64,000 nucleotides of DNA from Mycolicibacterium austroafricanum (GTDB lineage: Bacteria > Actinomycetota > Actinomycetes > Mycobacteriales > Mycobacteriaceae), in the NCBI RefSeq assembly GCF_000612725.1, contig NZ_HG964458.1, positions 62,001-126,000 on the forward strand, written 5' to 3'. The notes under the pieces are model-generated. The model saw only the letters and a list, made by a program, of their open reading frames with translations, did no database searches and was not told the DNA's origin. The position numbers and the translations under genes were made by a program. The first letter of the stretch is position 1; every line of letters begins with the position of its first letter. Below, one piece after another: positions 7,224-16,092 of this stretch.

Positions 7224-8033
7224 GTGAGTCCTGACGAGCCCTATATCGAGACCCGCAACGCGTGGGTGGAGTTTCCGATCTTCGACGCCAAGACGCGGTC
7301 ACTGAAGAAGGCCTTCCTCGGCAAGGCCGGCGGCGCGATCGGACGCAACGAGTCCAACGTCGTCGTCATCGAGGCCCTGCGCGACATCACGATGTCGCTC
7401 AAGATGGGTGACCGGGTCGGCCTCGTGGGACACAACGGCGCAGGCAAGTCGACGCTGCTGAGGCTGCTGTCGGGCATCTACGAACCGACACGGGGCGTGG
7501 CGACCGTCCGTGGCCGGGTGGCGCCGGTCTTCGACCTGGGCGTGGGGATGGATCCCGAGATCTCGGGCTTCGAGAACATCATCATCCGCGGCCTGTTCCT
7601 GGGGCAGACACGCAAGCAGATGATGAGCAAGGTCGACGAGATCGCCGAGTTCACCGAGCTCGGCGACTACCTGTCGATGCCGCTGCGCACCTATTCGACG
7701 GGTATGCGGGTCCGGCTGGCGATGGGCGTGGTCACGAGCATCGACCCCGAGATCCTGCTGCTCGACGAGGGCATCGGCGCCGTCGACGCGGAGTTCCTCA
7801 AGAAGGCGCAGACCCGGCTGGCCGACCTGGTCGAACGCTCCGGAATCCTGGTGTTCGCCAGCCATTCCAACGAATTCCTGGCCCGCCTGTGCAACACCGC
7901 GATGTGGATCGACCACGGCACCATCAAGATGGAGGGCGGCATCGAAGAGGTGGTGCGCGGCTACGAAGGCGAGGACGCCGCGCGGCACGTGCGCGAGGTG
8001 CTCGAGGAGACGGCACACACGCATGAGCACTGA
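7224..8033 (+). CDS. wzt: Galactan ABC exporter, ATP-binding subunit (Wzt)
   Basis: A 269-aa ABC ATPase of the polysaccharide-export (RfbE/Wzt) type. It shows Walker A GHNGAGKST, signature YSTGMRVRLAMG, Walker B ILLLDEG with the adjoining GIGAVD, and H-loop FASHSN. The N-terminal ETRNAWVEFPIFDAKTRSLKK segment is typical of Wzt proteins, and there is no C-terminal carbohydrate-binding domain. With the permease at 8971 it should flip or export the lipid-linked galactan across the membrane; M. tuberculosis Rv3781-Rv3783 has been linked to galactan export. GTG 7224 is the start; the end overlaps glfT1 by 11 bp. Confidence 0.92.
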   Translation: MSPDEPYIETRNAWVEFPIFDAKTRSLKKAFLGKAGGAIGRNESNVVVIEALRDITMSLKMGDRVGLVGHNGAGKSTLLRLLSGIYEPTRGVATVRGRVAPVFDLGVGMDPEISGFENIIIRGLFLGQTRKQMMSKVDEIAEFTELGDYLSMPLRTYSTGMRVRLAMGVVTSIDPEILLLDEGIGAVDAEFLKKAQTRLADLVERSGILVFASHSNEFLARLCNTAMWIDHGTIKMEGGIEEVVRGYEGEDAARHVREVLEETAHTHEH

Positions 8034-8964
8034 GCGTGCGCACGACGACCGTGGCGCGGTGGTCGTCGCGATCGTCGTCACCCACCGCAGACCCGACGAA
8101 CTCGCCAAGTCGCTGGATGCGGTCTGCTCTCAGAGCCGCAGACCGGACCATCTGATCGTCGTCGACAACGATCACGACGACCGGGTGCGTGACCTCGTCG
8201 ACGGTCAACCGATCCCGACGACCTACCTCGGATCTCGCCGAAACCTCGGCGGTGCAGGCGGTTTCGCGCTCGGCATGCTGTACGCGCTGAGCCAGGGCGC
8301 GGACTGGATCTGGCTCGCCGACGACGACGGGCGCCCCGGGGACGCCGAGGTGCTGGCGACCCTGCTGGCGTGCGCCGAGCGGCACCACCTGGCCGAGGTC
8401 TCGCCAATGATCTGCAACCTCGACCACCCCGAGAAGCTTGCCTTCCCGCTGCGACGCGGCCTGTCCTGGCGCCGTCGGGTCGACGAGCTGCTGGTCGAAT
8501 CCGCACTTCCGGATCTGATGCCCGGCATCTCGCACCTGTTCAACGGCGCGCTGTTCCGTGCAGAGACACTCGAGGCGATCGGCGTGCCGGACCTTCGGCT
8601 GTTCATCCGGGGCGACGAGACCGAACTGCACCGGCGACTGTTGCGCTCCGGGCTGCCGTTCGGCACCTGTCTACAGGCGGTGTACCTGCACCCCTGCGGC
8701 ACAGAGGAATTCAAGCCGATCCTGGGCGGCCGCATGCACGCCCAGTACCCGGACAACGCGTCCAAGCGGTTCTTCACCTACCGCAACCGCGGCTACCTGC
8801 AGGCCCAGCCGGGCATGCGCAAGCTGCTGCTTCAGGAGTGGCTGCGCTTCGGCTGGTACTTCCTGATCTCCCGGCGCGACCCCGCAGGGTTCGGCGAGTG
8901 GATCCGGTTACGACGCCTGGGTCGACGCGAGAGGTTTGGCCGAGCGGAGCAACGGGATGGGTAG
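8023..8964 (+). CDS. glfT1: Galactofuranosyltransferase GlfT1
   Basis: A 313-aa GT2-family (GT-A fold) glycosyltransferase. It has VVAIVVTHRRPDELAKSL at the N-terminus, VVDNDHDD, SRRNLGGAGGFALGM and the metal-binding LADDDGRPG motif. It matches Rv3782, which adds the first galactofuranose residues from UDP-Galf to the decaprenyl-PP-GlcNAc-Rha linker; GlfT2 then elongates. The location between wzt and wzm couples galactan initiation and export. ATG 8023 starts inside the end of wzt, suggesting translational coupling. Confidence 0.93.
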   Translation: MSTERAHDDRGAVVVAIVVTHRRPDELAKSLDAVCSQSRRPDHLIVVDNDHDDRVRDLVDGQPIPTTYLGSRRNLGGAGGFALGMLYALSQGADWIWLADDDGRPGDAEVLATLLACAERHHLAEVSPMICNLDHPEKLAFPLRRGLSWRRRVDELLVESALPDLMPGISHLFNGALFRAETLEAIGVPDLRLFIRGDETELHRRLLRSGLPFGTCLQAVYLHPCGTEEFKPILGGRMHAQYPDNASKRFFTYRNRGYLQAQPGMRKLLLQEWLRFGWYFLISRRDPAGFGEWIRLRRLGRRERFGRAEQRDG

Positions 8965-8970
8965 GCGACG

Positions 8971-9801
8971 ATGACGATCATGGATGCCGCGGCGCAGTCC
9001 AGGACGTTCGCACGGGCGTGGGGCGATCTGGTCGCCGGCTTCGGCAAGCGCGAGCTGTGGCTTCATCTGGGTTGGCAGGACATCAAGCAGCGGTACCGGC
9101 GATCGGTGCTGGGACCGTTCTGGATCACGATCGCCACCGGGACCACCGCCGTGGCGATGGGCGGCCTGTACTCGATGCTGTTCAAACTGGAACTGTCCGA
9201 GCATCTTCCGTACGTGACGCTGGGGCTCATCGTCTGGAACCTGATCAACGCCTCGATCCTCGAAGGCGCCGAGGTGTTCATCGCCAACGAGGGACTGATC
9301 AAGCAGCTGCCGACGCCGCTGTCGGTGCACGTCTACCGGCTGGTGTGGCGGCAGATGATCCTGTTCGCGCACAACATCATCATCTTCGTGATCATCGCGA
9401 TCGTCTATCCGAAGCCGTGGAACTGGGCCGACCTGGCGGTCATCCCGGCACTGGGGCTGATCGCGGCGAACTGTGTCTGGGTCGCACTGTGTTTCGGCAT
9501 CCTGGCCACGCGCTACCGCGACATCGGGCCGCTGCTGGGCAGCCTCGTCCAGCTGTTGTTCTTCATGACCCCGATCATCTGGAACGAGTCCACGCTGCAG
9601 GCCCAGGGTGCCGGGGGTTGGGCCAAGGTCGTCGAGCTCAACCCGCTGCTGCACTACCTGGACATCGTCCGCGCCCCGCTGCTGGGAGCGGACCAGGAAC
9701 TGCGTCACTGGGTGGTGGTGCTGGTGCTCACCGTCGTCGGGTGGACCTTCGCCGCGCTGGCGATGCGGCAGTACCGTGCGCGCGTCCCGTACTGGGTGTG
9801 A
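8971..9801 (+). CDS. wzm: Galactan ABC exporter, permease subunit (Wzm)
   Basis: A 276-aa ABC-2 type membrane protein with about six hydrophobic segments. The cytoplasmic amphipathic GWQDIKQRYRRSVLGPFW motif before the first segment is characteristic of polysaccharide/LPS exporters of the Wzm/TagG type. It starts at ATG 8971, 6 bp after glfT1, and pairs with Wzt (7224-8033). Counterpart of Rv3783. Confidence 0.92.
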   Translation: MTIMDAAAQSRTFARAWGDLVAGFGKRELWLHLGWQDIKQRYRRSVLGPFWITIATGTTAVAMGGLYSMLFKLELSEHLPYVTLGLIVWNLINASILEGAEVFIANEGLIKQLPTPLSVHVYRLVWRQMILFAHNIIIFVIIAIVYPKPWNWADLAVIPALGLIAANCVWVALCFGILATRYRDIGPLLGSLVQLLFFMTPIIWNESTLQAQGAGGWAKVVELNPLLHYLDIVRAPLLGADQELRHWVVVLVLTVVGWTFAALAMRQYRARVPYWV

Positions 9802-9804
9802 CCT

Positions 9805-10281
9805 TCAGGTGGCCAGCTCGCTGCCGTTGTCCGGTTCGGGACCAAAGACGAAGCGGCGGCCCGTCATCGACTGCGGAGTGATGCGCACGAAGCGCTCCTT
9901 CTGGGTGGCGATCCACGGATAGAGCCCGGCACGGCGGGCCTCGGCGAGCTCGTTGGAGGTCGCCAGCAGCCTGGCCTTGCCCCTCAGTATCACGCTCCAC
10001 CCCTCGGCGACGTTGTGGTCGTCGGCCTCGAACAGGACGTACTCGTTGAGCGCGGCGGTCAGCAACTTCGTGCCCTCCGCGGTGCGGAAGAGCACCGTGT
10101 TGTTCTGAACGACGAAGTTGACGGGGAAGATCTCGGTCCACCCGTTCACGGTGGTCACCAGCCTTCCGAGCGCCACGCTGCCCAGTAGTTGCCAGCTCTC
10201 GGTCTCGGTGAGCTCGGTGACCGGTGTGTCAGATGAGGTCGTCGCATCCATGGTTTTCATCGTCGTCACCGCGGAGTGCAT
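9805..10281 (-). CDS. Pyridoxamine 5'-phosphate oxidase-like FMN-binding split-barrel protein
   Basis: A 158-aa protein of the PPOX/flavin-reductase-like split-barrel superfamily. Motifs are LGRLVTTVNGWTEIFPVNFVV, TVLFRTAEGTKLLTAAL and NVAEGWSVILRGKARLL, which match small mycobacterial pyridoxamine-oxidase-like proteins. Such proteins bind FMN, F420 or haem; the cofactor and substrate here are unknown. Internal ATGs at MKTM and MDATT are alternative starts, because a GGAG touches the first ATG with no spacing. It ends 3 bp from the convergent wzm. Confidence 0.75.
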   Translation of the reverse strand: MHSAVTTMKTMDATTSSDTPVTELTETESWQLLGSVALGRLVTTVNGWTEIFPVNFVVQNNTVLFRTAEGTKLLTAALNEYVLFEADDHNVAEGWSVILRGKARLLATSNELAEARRAGLYPWIATQKERFVRITPQSMTGRRFVFGPEPDNGSELAT

Positions 10282-10330
10282 CTCCTAGGGTCCAATGGCA
10301 CTTCCCGGCCCCGCCGACCGTTGGGCAGGT

Positions 10331-10642
10331 ATGAGCATTCCGCCCTACCAGCCACCCACCCCGCCGTCGGCCGCGGGGAACACCCTGTTGTGCCCGAAAT
10401 GCTCGGGCGTGATGAAGACCTACGACCGCAACGGTATCCACCTGGAGCAGTGCGACTCCTGCCGCGGCATCTTCCTGGATTTCGGGGAGTTGGAGGCACT
10501 GACGCAGATGGAGAACCGGTTCATGCAGGCCGCCGCGCCTCCACCCCCGCAGTCCGGCTACGGCTACGGGCCGGGTTGGGGCCACCGCGGGAGCAAGCAC
10601 TACCGCAAACAGGGCTTCGGCCGGCTGTTCTTCTCCAGCTAG
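10331..10642 (+). CDS. Small TFIIB-type zinc-ribbon protein
   Basis: A 103-aa protein. A proline-rich start (SIPPYQPPTPP) precedes a zinc ribbon LLCPKCSGVMKTYDRNGIHLEQCDSCRGIFLDFGELEAL, with four cysteines in two CxxC pairs, then a Gly/Tyr/Pro-rich tail. The family (zf-TFIIB-like) is widespread in bacteria without an assigned role. ATG 10331 is preferred over an in-frame ATG 36 bp upstream because the family starts near here. It converges on the kinase-like gene, overlapping its end by 4 bp. Confidence 0.8.
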   Translation: MSIPPYQPPTPPSAAGNTLLCPKCSGVMKTYDRNGIHLEQCDSCRGIFLDFGELEALTQMENRFMQAAAPPPPQSGYGYGPGWGHRGSKHYRKQGFGRLFFSS

Positions 10643-11424
10643 CGCATTCGCTCACACGCGTCGAGCAGCGCCTGCTGGGTGTCGTCGGTGTCGCCGTGCG
10701 CCAGCCCGGTCGCCGCCGCGTGGACGACTGCTGCGCGCGCGAACGGTTCGAGCACCCGCCACGGGTCTCCGGGTGGCAGGCCCGGCCCACGGGCACGGTA
10801 GGCCTCCAGGAAGGTCTGCCAGTCGACGTCCGGGATCAGGCCCGCCGCCCAGAATCCCGCGGGCCGCGCCAGGTCCCACGCCGGGTCGCCGACGCCGACG
10901 TCGTCGACGTCGATGAGTTGCCACGCCGCGGCCGGACCCCGGCGGCCGAGCTGCCCGAGATGCCAGTCACCGTGCACGAGTGTCACCGGTCGTCCCGGCG
11001 TCCCTGTGCGCCAGACGACGGCGGGCAGGGCCACGGCCGCCGCATGGATCGGTCCACGCTCCGACCTGAGTCGCTCGACCGTGCGCCGAAGCCGTTGCGG
11101 CCACCCGTGTCCGGGTGCGCGGGCGGTCACCGGTTCGGTGTGGAGCGCGGCCAGCAGCGCACCCGCTTCCACCCACGGCGCATGTTCCGGATCGGGGGCG
11201 ACGGTGTCCACCCGCGGCCACGACGACCGCCAGCGCGGCCCGACCGCCTCGGGGACGACGGAAAGCGGCGACAGCAGCGCCGGTGACTCCCGCGCGATGC
11301 GCAGGCGCTGCGCCAGGTACCGCGGATTCGTCCCGATCCGGTGCAGCTTGTGGACGACGTCGCCGTCGACGACGATGTCCGCACCGGATCGGGTCTGCAC
11401 GAGTCGACGGTAGGTCCCCTCCAC
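10639..11424 (-). CDS. Aminoglycoside phosphotransferase (APH)-fold kinase
   Basis: A protein of about 261 aa if GTG 11424 is used; no canonical start lies between it and the preceding gene's stop at 11493, so the start is uncertain. The APH catalytic loop is clear: VTLVHGDWHLGQLG (H-G-D-x-H), then the metal-binding LIDVDDVGVGDPAWDLARP. The N-lobe holds VVHKLHRIGTNPRYLAQRLRIA with a candidate ATP-binding Lys. Such proteins phosphorylate small molecules (aminoglycosides, homoserine, choline, sugars). The substrate is unknown, and resistance should not be assumed. It follows the AhpD-like gene on the same strand. Confidence 0.7.
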   Translation of the reverse strand: MEGTYRRLVQTRSGADIVVDGDVVHKLHRIGTNPRYLAQRLRIARESPALLSPLSVVPEAVGPRWRSSWPRVDTVAPDPEHAPWVEAGALLAALHTEPVTARAPGHGWPQRLRRTVERLRSERGPIHAAAVALPAVVWRTGTPGRPVTLVHGDWHLGQLGRRGPAAAWQLIDVDDVGVGDPAWDLARPAGFWAAGLIPDVDWQTFLEAYRARGPGLPPGDPWRVLEPFARAAVVHAAATGLAHGDTDDTQQALLDACERMR

Positions 11425-11492
11425 ACCGAGATCACACAGAGCACGGTGAAATCCCCGAGACGACCGCGTGGGCGCTTCGGCGTGAGTGGGGT

Positions 11493-11954
11493 TCAGCGGC
11501 GGGGTATGGGCATCCGCACCGCGACGTTGATGCGGTTCCAGGCGTTGATCGTCACCACCATCGCGATGACCTGTCCGAGTTCCCGGTCGGAGAACACCGC
11601 TGCGGCCCGGGCGTACACGTCGTCGGGGACGCCGTCGCGACCGAGCTCGGTGACGGCCTCGGTCAGTGCCAGCGCGGCCCGTTCCCGCTCGCCGAACAGC
11701 TCCCCCGCCTCGGTCCACGCGGCCAGGACGTCGAGCTTCTGTTCGCCGACGCCGGCTTTGCGGGCGTCGCGGGTGTGCATGTCGAGGCAGAACGCGCAGT
11801 GGTTGAGCTGCGAGGCACGGATCTTGATGAGCTCCGCCAGCTCGGGGTCGACGTCCTTGGCCGCGGCCGTGGAGAGCGTCATCATCGCGTCGTAGAGCTC
11901 GGGCGATGCCTTGTAGATCTTGAGGCGGTCCTGGGTGGTCAGAGTCTGTGTCAT
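11493..11954 (-). CDS. AhpD-like / carboxymuconolactone decarboxylase-family protein
   Basis: A 153-aa protein with the AhpD-like core ELIKIRASQLNHCAFCLDMHTRDARKAG, containing the redox CxxC and a following His, and the YARAAAVFSDRELGQVIAMVVTINAWNRINVA helix pair. Members act as alkylhydroperoxidase-like thiol peroxidases or are uncharacterised. ATG 11954 begins MTQTLTTQDRLKIY. It is transcribed divergently from a MocR regulator, a common pairing for this family. Confidence 0.88.
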   Translation of the reverse strand: MTQTLTTQDRLKIYKASPELYDAMMTLSTAAAKDVDPELAELIKIRASQLNHCAFCLDMHTRDARKAGVGEQKLDVLAAWTEAGELFGERERAALALTEAVTELGRDGVPDDVYARAAAVFSDRELGQVIAMVVTINAWNRINVAVRMPIPRR

Positions 11955-11975
11955 GTCTTCGACGCTAGCGCCGAC

Positions 11976-11995
11976 TGGACCGCGAAGATGGTTCA
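11976..11995. promoter_or_regulatory. Imperfect inverted repeat between ahpD-like and mocR-like genes
   Basis: TGGACC-N8-GGTTCA is an inverted repeat with one mismatch, lying in the gap between the two divergent genes. It is a reasonable but unproven operator for the MocR regulator. Confidence 0.35.
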
Positions 11996-12003
11996 ATTCC
12001 TGC

Positions 12004-13407
12004 GTGACTTCATGGGCCAATTCGGCCACTCGCGATCTGCATCTCGACCTGCGCGACGCCCTCGTCCCAGGTGCGCGCGGCACCAAGGACGCGTTGATCT
12101 CGGCGCTGCGTGACGCGGCACGGTCGGGCCGGCTGACCGCAGGCACGATGCTGCCGTCGTCCCGCACCCTTGCCACGGATCTGGGGCTGGCCCGCAACAC
12201 CGTCGCCGAGGCGTACGCCGAACTGGTCGCCGAAGGCTGGCTGGCCTCACGCCAGGGCGCGGGAACGTGGGTCGCCGACGTCACCACCCCGGCCCACACG
12301 CCGCCGCGCCCCCACGGCGTCCGCGTCGCCCCCACGCACAACCTGATGCCCGGCTCACCGGACGTCGCGGAGTTCCCGCGAAGCCAGTGGCTCGCCAGTA
12401 CGCGCCGGGCGCTGGGCGGCGCGCCCACCGAGGCACTGCGGATGGGTGACCCCCGCGGCAGGCCCGAATTGCGTTCGGCTCTGGCGGAATACCTCGCCCG
12501 CGCGCGCGGGGTGCGCACCTCCCCCGAGTCGATCGTGATCTGCGCGGGTGTCCGGCACGCCGTGGAGCTTCTGACCCGGGCGCTGGGAGGCCCGATCGCC
12601 GTCGAGAGTTACGGGCTGTTCGTCTTTCGCGACGCGATCGCGGCCGCGGGCGCGTCGACGGTGCCCATCGGTGTCGACGACAGGGGAGCCGTCGTCGACG
12701 AACTCGACGGCCTCGACGTTCCCGCGGTACTGCTCACCCCGGCGCACCACAACCCGCTGGGAATGCCCCTGCACTCCTCGCGACGTACCGCGGTGATCGA
12801 ATGGGCCCAGCGCACAGGAGGATTCGTCCTCGATGACGACTACGACGGCGAGTTCCGCTACGACCGGCAACCGGTCGGCGCACTACAGTCGTTGCGTCCC
12901 GACCGGGTCGCCTACCTCGGTTCGACGAGCAAGAGCCTGTCCCAGACACTGCGGCTGGGATGGATGGCGTTGCCGGACAACCTCATCGACGCCGTGCTGG
13001 CCGCGGCGGGCGGCCAGCAGTTCTACGTCGACGCGATCAACCAGCTGACACTGGCCGACTTCATCGCCGGCGGCCATTACGACCGGCACATCCGGCGCAT
13101 GCGGATGAGGTACCGGCGGCGCCGGGATGTGCTGGTCTCCGCACTGTCACCGTTCGACGTCGGGATCGGCGGGCTCGCCGCCGGGGTGAACCTGCTCGTT
13201 ACGTTGCCGGACGGCGCGGAACCGGAAGTCATGCGCCGGGCGGGGGAGTCCGGTCTTGCGGTGTCGGGGTTGTCGATCATGCGCCACCCGATGGCCGGCC
13301 CCGCCGACGTCGACGGCCTGATCGTCGGCTTCGCCGCACCGCCCGAACACGCGTTCTCCGCGGCGGTGGCGGCCCTGTGCGACGTACTCAGGGCCAGTGG
13401 TCTGTGA
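12004..13407 (+). CDS. MocR/GabR-type regulator (GntR wHTH fused to aminotransferase domain)
   Basis: A 467-aa protein from GTG 12004. Residues 1-75 form a GntR winged helix (LISALRDAARSGRLTAG, LPSSRTLATDLGLARNTVAEAYAELVAEGWL). After a linker, residues 100-465 form a class-I aminotransferase domain with DDDYDGEFRYD and the PLP-binding LGSTSKSLSQTLRLGWM (Lys310). MocR regulators sense PLP or an amino compound through this domain and usually control the adjacent divergent gene, here the ahpD-like gene. An ATG at 11953 is in frame but would overlap the divergent gene's start codon; the GntR domain does not need it. Confidence 0.88.
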   Translation: MTSWANSATRDLHLDLRDALVPGARGTKDALISALRDAARSGRLTAGTMLPSSRTLATDLGLARNTVAEAYAELVAEGWLASRQGAGTWVADVTTPAHTPPRPHGVRVAPTHNLMPGSPDVAEFPRSQWLASTRRALGGAPTEALRMGDPRGRPELRSALAEYLARARGVRTSPESIVICAGVRHAVELLTRALGGPIAVESYGLFVFRDAIAAAGASTVPIGVDDRGAVVDELDGLDVPAVLLTPAHHNPLGMPLHSSRRTAVIEWAQRTGGFVLDDDYDGEFRYDRQPVGALQSLRPDRVAYLGSTSKSLSQTLRLGWMALPDNLIDAVLAAAGGQQFYVDAINQLTLADFIAGGHYDRHIRRMRMRYRRRRDVLVSALSPFDVGIGGLAAGVNLLVTLPDGAEPEVMRRAGESGLAVSGLSIMRHPMAGPADVDGLIVGFAAPPEHAFSAAVAALCDVLRASGL

Positions 13408-13469
13408 CTCCCTGCCCGAGAAATCACCGCGTGGAATGCAGGTTCGGCACCGTCTCGTAAGCTGCGCGG

Positions 13470-13880
13470 GTGGCCGAGCCCCCGATGTCACCGCAGTTGA
13501 GTCTGACAACGCAGATCTGGCGTTTCGTCGTCACCGGCGGGCTGTCCGCGGTCGTGGACTTCGGCCTGTACGTGGCGCTGCTGGGCGCCGGGCTGCACGT
13601 GAACATCGCCAAGACCCTCAGCTTCGTCGCGGGCACCACCACCGCCTACCTGATCAACCGGCGCTGGACGTTCCAGGCAGCGCCGAGCAAGGCCCGGTTC
13701 ATCGCGGTGGTCGCGCTCTATGCCGTCACCTACGCCGTGCAGGTGGGCATCAACTACGTCTTCTACATGGAGTTCGAGGACCAGCCGTGGCGGGTTCCGG
13801 TGGCGTTCGTCATCGCGCAGGGCACCGCGACGGTGATCAATTTCATCGTTCAGCGCGCGGTCATCTTCCGGCTGCGCTGA
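13470..13880 (+). CDS. GtrA-family membrane protein of the arabinan locus (Rv3789-like)
   Basis: A 136-aa protein with four hydrophobic segments and the GtrA signatures FVVTGGLSAVVDFGLYVALL and TAYLINRRWTF. M. tuberculosis Rv3789 has been proposed either to flip decaprenyl-phospho-arabinose or to anchor and recruit AftA; the sequence alone cannot decide. GTG 13470 is used, with an in-frame ATG five codons later. It begins the long plus-strand arabinan gene unit, 32 bp before dprE1. Confidence 0.88.
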   Translation: MAEPPMSPQLSLTTQIWRFVVTGGLSAVVDFGLYVALLGAGLHVNIAKTLSFVAGTTTAYLINRRWTFQAAPSKARFIAVVALYAVTYAVQVGINYVFYMEFEDQPWRVPVAFVIAQGTATVINFIVQRAVIFRLR

Positions 13881-13912
13881 CCGTTCCGCCTCAAGCGGTA
13901 CCCTCTGTGACG

Positions 13913-15304
13913 ATGTTGAGCACGGAGTTTCCCACCACCGCCAGGCGGCTGACCGGCTGGGGCCGCACCGCCCCGTCGGTAGCCCAGGTGCTGGCCACCC
14001 CCGATCCCGAGGTGATCGTCAAGGCCGTCGCCCGAGCCGCGGAGAGCGGAAAGGGCGACGGTCGAGGTGTCATTGCGCGGGGACTGGGCCGTTCGTACGG
14101 CGACAACGCCCAGAACGGCGGCGGCCTCGTCGTCGACATGAGCGTGCTGAACCGGATCCACTCGATGGATTCCGACAGCCACCTCGTCGATGTTGACGGC
14201 GGCGTCAACCTCGACCAGCTGATGCGCGCAGCGCTGCCCCTCGGCCTGTGGGTGCCCGTCCTGCCCGGGACCCGTCAGGTCACGGTCGGCGGCGCCATCG
14301 CCTGCGACATCCACGGCAAGAACCATCACAGCGCCGGCAGCTTCGGCAACCACGTGCGCTCGATGGATCTACTCACGGCCGACGGCGAAGTCCGCACCCT
14401 GACCCCGTCCGGTCCGGACGCCGACCTGTTCTGGGCCACCGTCGGCGGCAACGGGCTGACCGGCATCATCCTGCGGGCCACCATCGAGATGACGCCCACC
14501 GAGACCGCGTACTTCATCGCCGACGGCGACGTCACCAGCGGCCTCGAGGAGACCATCGCCTTCCACAGCGACGGCACCGAGGACAACTACACCTATTCCA
14601 GTGCCTGGTTCGACGCGATCAGCGCCCCACCGAAACTGGGCCGGGCGGTCATCTCCCGCGGCTCGCTGGCCACGGTCGACCAGCTGCCCAGGAAACTGCA
14701 GAAGAACCCGTTGAAGTTCGATGCGCCGCAATACTTCACCGCGCCCGAGATCTTCCCGAACGGGCTGGGCAACAAGTACACCTTCGGCCCGATGACCGAG
14801 GTCTGGTACCGGCTGGGCAAGACCTATCGCGGCAAGGCCCAGAACCTGACGCAGTTCTACCACCCGCTCGACATGGTCGGCGACTGGAACCGCGCTTACG
14901 GCTCAGTGGGTTTCGCCCAGTACCAGTTCGTGGTGCCCACCGAGGCCGTCGACGAGTTCAAGCGCATCATGTACGACATCCAGCGCTCCGGGCACTACTC
15001 GTTCCTCAACGTGTTCAAGCTCTTCGGCCCCGGTAACGACGCGCCGCTGAGCTTCCCGATCCCCGGCTGGAACGTCTGCGTGGACTTCCAGATCAACCCT
15101 GGGCTCAACGAGTTCCTCAACGGTCTCGACAAGCGGGTGCTCGAGTTCGGCGGCCGGCTGTACACCGCCAAGGATTCCCGCACCACCGCCGAGACCTTCC
15201 ACGCCATGTATCCGCGGATCGACGAATGGATCGCCTTGCGCCGCAAGGTCGATCCCGACGGGGTGTTCGCCTCCGACATGGCCCGACGACTGGAGCTTCT
15301 CTAG
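13913..15304 (+). CDS. dprE1: Decaprenylphosphoryl-beta-D-ribose 2'-oxidase DprE1
   Basis: A 463-aa FAD-dependent oxidase closely following M. tuberculosis Rv3790. The FAD-binding part has RGLGRSYGDNAQNGGG and PGTRQVTVGGAIACDIHGKN (VAO-like, with the His near FAD). It oxidises decaprenyl-P-ribose at C2', the first half of the epimerisation to decaprenyl-P-arabinose, on the periplasmic face. Cys389 in WNVCVDF is equivalent to Cys387, the covalent target of benzothiazinones, and Lys420 in YTAKDSRTT to the active-site Lys418. ATG 13913 is the start. The stop abuts dprE2 with no gap. Confidence 0.97.
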   Translation: MLSTEFPTTARRLTGWGRTAPSVAQVLATPDPEVIVKAVARAAESGKGDGRGVIARGLGRSYGDNAQNGGGLVVDMSVLNRIHSMDSDSHLVDVDGGVNLDQLMRAALPLGLWVPVLPGTRQVTVGGAIACDIHGKNHHSAGSFGNHVRSMDLLTADGEVRTLTPSGPDADLFWATVGGNGLTGIILRATIEMTPTETAYFIADGDVTSGLEETIAFHSDGTEDNYTYSSAWFDAISAPPKLGRAVISRGSLATVDQLPRKLQKNPLKFDAPQYFTAPEIFPNGLGNKYTFGPMTEVWYRLGKTYRGKAQNLTQFYHPLDMVGDWNRAYGSVGFAQYQFVVPTEAVDEFKRIMYDIQRSGHYSFLNVFKLFGPGNDAPLSFPIPGWNVCVDFQINPGLNEFLNGLDKRVLEFGGRLYTAKDSRTTAETFHAMYPRIDEWIALRRKVDPDGVFASDMARRLELL

Positions 15305-16087
15305 ATGGTGTTCGACGCGACGGGTAACCCGCAGACGATCCTGCTTCTCGGCGGCACTTCGGAGATCGCCCTGGCGATCGCAGAGCGCTATCTGCGCAAC
15401 GCCCGAGCCCGGATCGTGCTGGCCGATCTGCCCGACCACCCCCGCAAGGACGCGGCCGTCGAACAGATGCGCGCCGCGGGCGCCAAGGCCGTCGACTGGA
15501 TCGACTTCGACGCACTCGACACCGACAACCACCCCAAGGTGATCGACACGGCGTGGCGTGACGGCGATGTCGACGTCGCGGTCGTCGCGTTCGGCCTGCT
15601 CGGTGACGCCGAGGAGCTCTGGCAGAACCAGCGCAAGGCCGTGCAGATCGCCGGAATCAACTACACCGCGGCGGTTTCCGTCGGTGTGCTGCTGGGCGAG
15701 AAGATGCGCGCGCAGGGTTCGGGCCGCATCATCGCGATGAGCTCGGCGGCCGGGGAGCGGGTCCGTCGCTCCAACTTCGTCTACGGCTCCACCAAGGCCG
15801 GCCTCGACGGCTTCTACCTGGGCCTCGGAGAGGCGTTGCGCGAGTTCGGTGTTCGGGTCCTGGTCATCCGGCCAGGCCAGGTGCGCACGACGACGACGAT
15901 GGAGCACTGGAAGGCCACCGGCGCCAAGGAAGCACCCTTCACCGTCGACAAGGAAGACGTCGCGGAGCTTGCGGTCACGGCGTCGAACAAGGGCAAGGAC
16001 CTGATCTGGGCGCCCGGCGCGTTCAGGTTCGTGATGATGGTGCTGCGCCACATCCCGCGCCCCATCTTCCGCAAGCTGCCTATCTGA
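15305..16087 (+). CDS. dprE2: Decaprenylphosphoryl-2-keto-beta-D-erythro-pentose reductase DprE2
   Basis: A 260-aa short-chain dehydrogenase. It has LLLGGTSEIALAIA (NAD-binding glycine motif), MSSAAGERVRRSNFVYGSTKAG with the catalytic Ser and Y-x-x-x-K, and RPGQVRTTTT. It reduces the keto intermediate made by DprE1 to decaprenyl-phospho-arabinose, the sole arabinan donor. ATG 15305 begins at the base after the dprE1 stop, so the two are translationally coupled. Confidence 0.97.
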   Translation: MVFDATGNPQTILLLGGTSEIALAIAERYLRNARARIVLADLPDHPRKDAAVEQMRAAGAKAVDWIDFDALDTDNHPKVIDTAWRDGDVDVAVVAFGLLGDAEELWQNQRKAVQIAGINYTAAVSVGVLLGEKMRAQGSGRIIAMSSAAGERVRRSNFVYGSTKAGLDGFYLGLGEALREFGVRVLVIRPGQVRTTTTMEHWKATGAKEAPFTVDKEDVAELAVTASNKGKDLIWAPGAFRFVMMVLRHIPRPIFRKLPI

Positions 16088-16092
16088 GTCCG

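Noticed and set aside
10639..11424. Aminoglycoside resistance gene
   Set aside because: The APH fold is clear, but the family covers many small-molecule kinases and nothing ties this one to drugs.
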